Shown here piece after piece: positions 5,743-7,213 of a stretch of 7,213 bases of DNA (its first letter is position 1; each line of letters opens with the position of its first letter). The stretch spans positions 1-7,213 of the forward strand of contig JAIRTK010000454.1 in the NCBI GenBank assembly GCA_031254955.1. The letters are read 5' to 3'. The position numbers and the translations under genes are program-made. Source of the stretch: Opitutaceae bacterium. GTDB taxonomy: Bacteria > Verrucomicrobiota > Verrucomicrobiia > Opitutales > Opitutaceae. A model generated the notes under the pieces. That model saw nothing but the letters and a program-made list of their open reading frames with translations, searched no databases and was not told the DNA's origin.

Positions 5743-7156
5743 GCGGTTTGTTTTTGCGCAAGTCGGTGTGCCCGGTCACGCGGACGATCCCTGGGTGCTC
5801 CACGCGGATGGCGTGCTCGATGGCATCCACGCGATCATGCACGGCGGCGACCGTCTGCCGGTCATCAACCCGGCAATGATAATTGACCACAAGCCCGGCG
5901 GGCGTGCGCCGCACGCGGACGTTGTGGATGTCGCCAATGAGGTCGGTGCCGGCGGCAAGCGCGGCGAGCGTGGCGGCGACGCGCCCGGTGAACTCGTCCG
6001 GCGCGTCCTGGCCGGGGAGATGGGCGGCTTCGAGCGGCTCGATGTGCGTCTCGACCTCGCTGGCCGGGCCAAACTCGTCGCGGATGGCCGCCTCGATGGA
6101 CGAGGCGACCCGGTGCGCGTCGCCGAGCCGCATAAGCCCGTCCACTTCGAGGTCGAGGCTCACCGACAGGCGCCCGTCGAGTTCCTGCACCGTGACATGG
6201 TGCACGGGCACCTGGCGTTTTTGCGCGATGAGCATGACGCGCTCGCGCACCGTTTCCGTCTCCAGCGCGCGCGGGCGGGTGCTCACGGTGAGCACGGTGT
6301 CGGGAAACGCGGCGCGGATGGTTTCGCGGACGCGCGTCTTGATGGCGTCCACGCGGTCGAGCGGGAGGGTGCGCGCCACATCAATGGCGAGTTCGCCGAA
6401 GATTTCGTTGCCGCCGGGGCGCAGCCGCAAGTCGTGGATGCCGGCCACGCCGGGCACGCCCGCGATGAGCGCGCGCATTTGCCCGGAGCGGCCCGGCGGC
6501 GCGGCGTCGAGCAGGGTCGAGAGCGCGCGTTTCCCGAGGCGGCAGCCCGCCGTCGCGATGCAGCCCGCCACGAGAATCGCCGCGAGCGTGTCGCCATAAC
6601 GAAACCCGAGCGCGGCGGCGCCGAAGCCGAGCAGCACGGTGAACGAGCCGGCGAGGTCGGAGGCGAAGTGCAGCGCGTCGGCCGCGAGCGCGTGGCTGCC
6701 CGTCTCGCGGGCGACTTTGCGCAGCACGCGAATGCGGTTCATATCCACGAGGATGGAGACGCCCAGCACGCCAAACACCAGCGGCGAGCCTGCGATGGGG
6801 TTGCCGCCGGCGAGAAACTGGCGCACGGCCTGCGCGGCCACGCCGAGCGCGAGCGCCACGAGGATGCCGGTCTCGACCAGCGCGGCGACGCTCTCGAATT
6901 TGCCGTGTCCGTAGTGATGCCCGGCGTCGGCGGGCTTGCCGGAGGCGCGCACCGCCGCCCAAGTCACGAGAGTCGCGAGGGTGTCCACCAGCGCATGCGC
7001 CGCCTCGGAGAACAGCGCGAGCGAGCCGGAGAGCAGCCCCGCGACGAGTTTGCCGGCGGCGAGCGCGGCGCTGGCCAGCACGGACCAGCGGGCGACGCGT
7101 TCCTTGCGCGCCGCCGCGTCGGGATTCTGGATGGAATGGGAGGCGGTTGCGTCCAT
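5726..7156 (-). CDS. Cation diffusion facilitator (CDF) family divalent metal exporter, zinc-type sites, three C-terminal dimerisation-like modules
   Basis: A 476-residue inner-membrane proton/metal antiporter that exports divalent cations, most likely Zn2+, from the cytoplasm. Six membrane helices are visible (about 24-43, 46-69, 91-113, 124-140, 157-182, 187-207). The transport site is two HxxxD motifs, H54/D58 in helix 2 and H163/D167 in helix 5; the HD-HD set is the zinc-selective pattern, whereas E. coli YiiP has D in the first position. The helix 2-3 loop carries the conserved HHYGHGKFES (80-89). The cytoplasmic part holds three ferredoxin-like dimerisation modules (PF16916 type): about 228-296 (VAGIHDLRLRPGGNEIF), 303-374 (VHHVTVQELDGRLSV) and 389-466 (IHNVRVRRTPAGLVV). 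Most CDF proteins have one and about 300 residues. The ATG at 7156 is preferred; a TTG at 7201 would add 15 residues without a better ribosome site. The gene is convergent with the hydrolase and uses G- and C-ending codons more evenly than the plus-strand genes. Confidence 0.9.
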   Translation of the reverse strand: MDATASHSIQNPDAAARKERVARWSVLASAALAAGKLVAGLLSGSLALFSEAAHALVDTLATLVTWAAVRASGKPADAGHHYGHGKFESVAALVETGILVALALGVAAQAVRQFLAGGNPIAGSPLVFGVLGVSILVDMNRIRVLRKVARETGSHALAADALHFASDLAGSFTVLLGFGAAALGFRYGDTLAAILVAGCIATAGCRLGKRALSTLLDAAPPGRSGQMRALIAGVPGVAGIHDLRLRPGGNEIFGELAIDVARTLPLDRVDAIKTRVRETIRAAFPDTVLTVSTRPRALETETVRERVMLIAQKRQVPVHHVTVQELDGRLSVSLDLEVDGLMRLGDAHRVASSIEAAIRDEFGPASEVETHIEPLEAAHLPGQDAPDEFTGRVAATLAALAAGTDLIGDIHNVRVRRTPAGLVVNYHCRVDDRQTVAAVHDRVDAIEHAIRVEHPGIVRVTGHTDLRKNKPPANGV

Positions 7157-7213
7157 GCGAGATGAGCCGGGGATACAACCGGAGCCTGAAGACCAGCGCA
7201 AGACATGGAACGC

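Noticed and set aside
5348..7165. Plus-strand open frame (605 codons) crossing the G-free tract and the transporter gene
   Set aside because: Its first part is Pro/Thr/His low complexity from the C/A-rich tract and the remainder is antisense to a clear CDF gene; it is a composition artefact.
7157..7201. TTG at 7201 as start of the transporter gene
   Set aside because: The extra 15 residues (rich in Ser/Gly) are not CDF-like, no Shine-Dalgarno sequence precedes the TTG, and the ATG at 7156 gives a normal N-terminus before helix 1.

Overview
The window is very GC-rich and strongly C-skewed on coding strands (almost every codon in the two plus-strand genes ends in C). It carries a Gram-negative autotransporter, a secreted multidomain glycoside hydrolase and an inner-membrane metal exporter, with repeat-laden intergenic regions. 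Codon habit, a type V autotransporter with a C-terminal Trp, a polysaccharide-degrading exoprotein, weak Shine-Dalgarno signals and dispersed palindromic repeats together suggest a Verrucomicrobiota bacterium, most likely Opitutaceae. This placement is inference from style; no marker gene is present.

Layout: (1) 1-1619, plus strand: the C-terminal 538 residues of an autotransporter whose start lies left of the window (end of passenger, helical linker, outer-membrane beta-barrel). (2) 1620-2444: an 825-base non-coding region with one GTAG-headed hairpin (REP-like) and two and a half copies of a 205-230 bp AT-rich direct repeat. Each complete copy ends in a short tandem array whose unit number differs between copies. 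A possible promoter sits just before the next gene. (3) 2445-5213, plus strand: a 922-residue secreted protein with a repeat-expanded signal peptide, two CBM4/9-like jelly-roll modules, an Ig-like module, a clan GH-A catalytic barrel (proposed E640 and E747) and a C-terminal beta-domain. (4) 5214-5725: a 512-base region between convergent genes with a pair of inverted REP-like hairpins, three more palindromes, a 155-nt tract with no G on the plus strand, and a C8A8 junction. (5) 5726-7156, minus strand: a cation diffusion facilitator with two HxxxD metal sites (zinc type) and three tandem cytoplasmic dimerisation-like modules. The last 57 bases are its upstream region.

The three genes do not form an operon. 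The autotransporter and hydrolase are both exported and could serve surface attachment and glycan use, but nothing here ties them functionally; the exporter is probably an unrelated housekeeping gene. I did not find a clear new defence or mobile system. The most unusual content is non-coding: GTAG-headed hairpins with the architecture of REP elements mobilised by RAYT transposases, the locally amplified direct repeat, and the G-free tract, which looks like a Rho-utilisation site on one strand and a G-quadruplex on the other.
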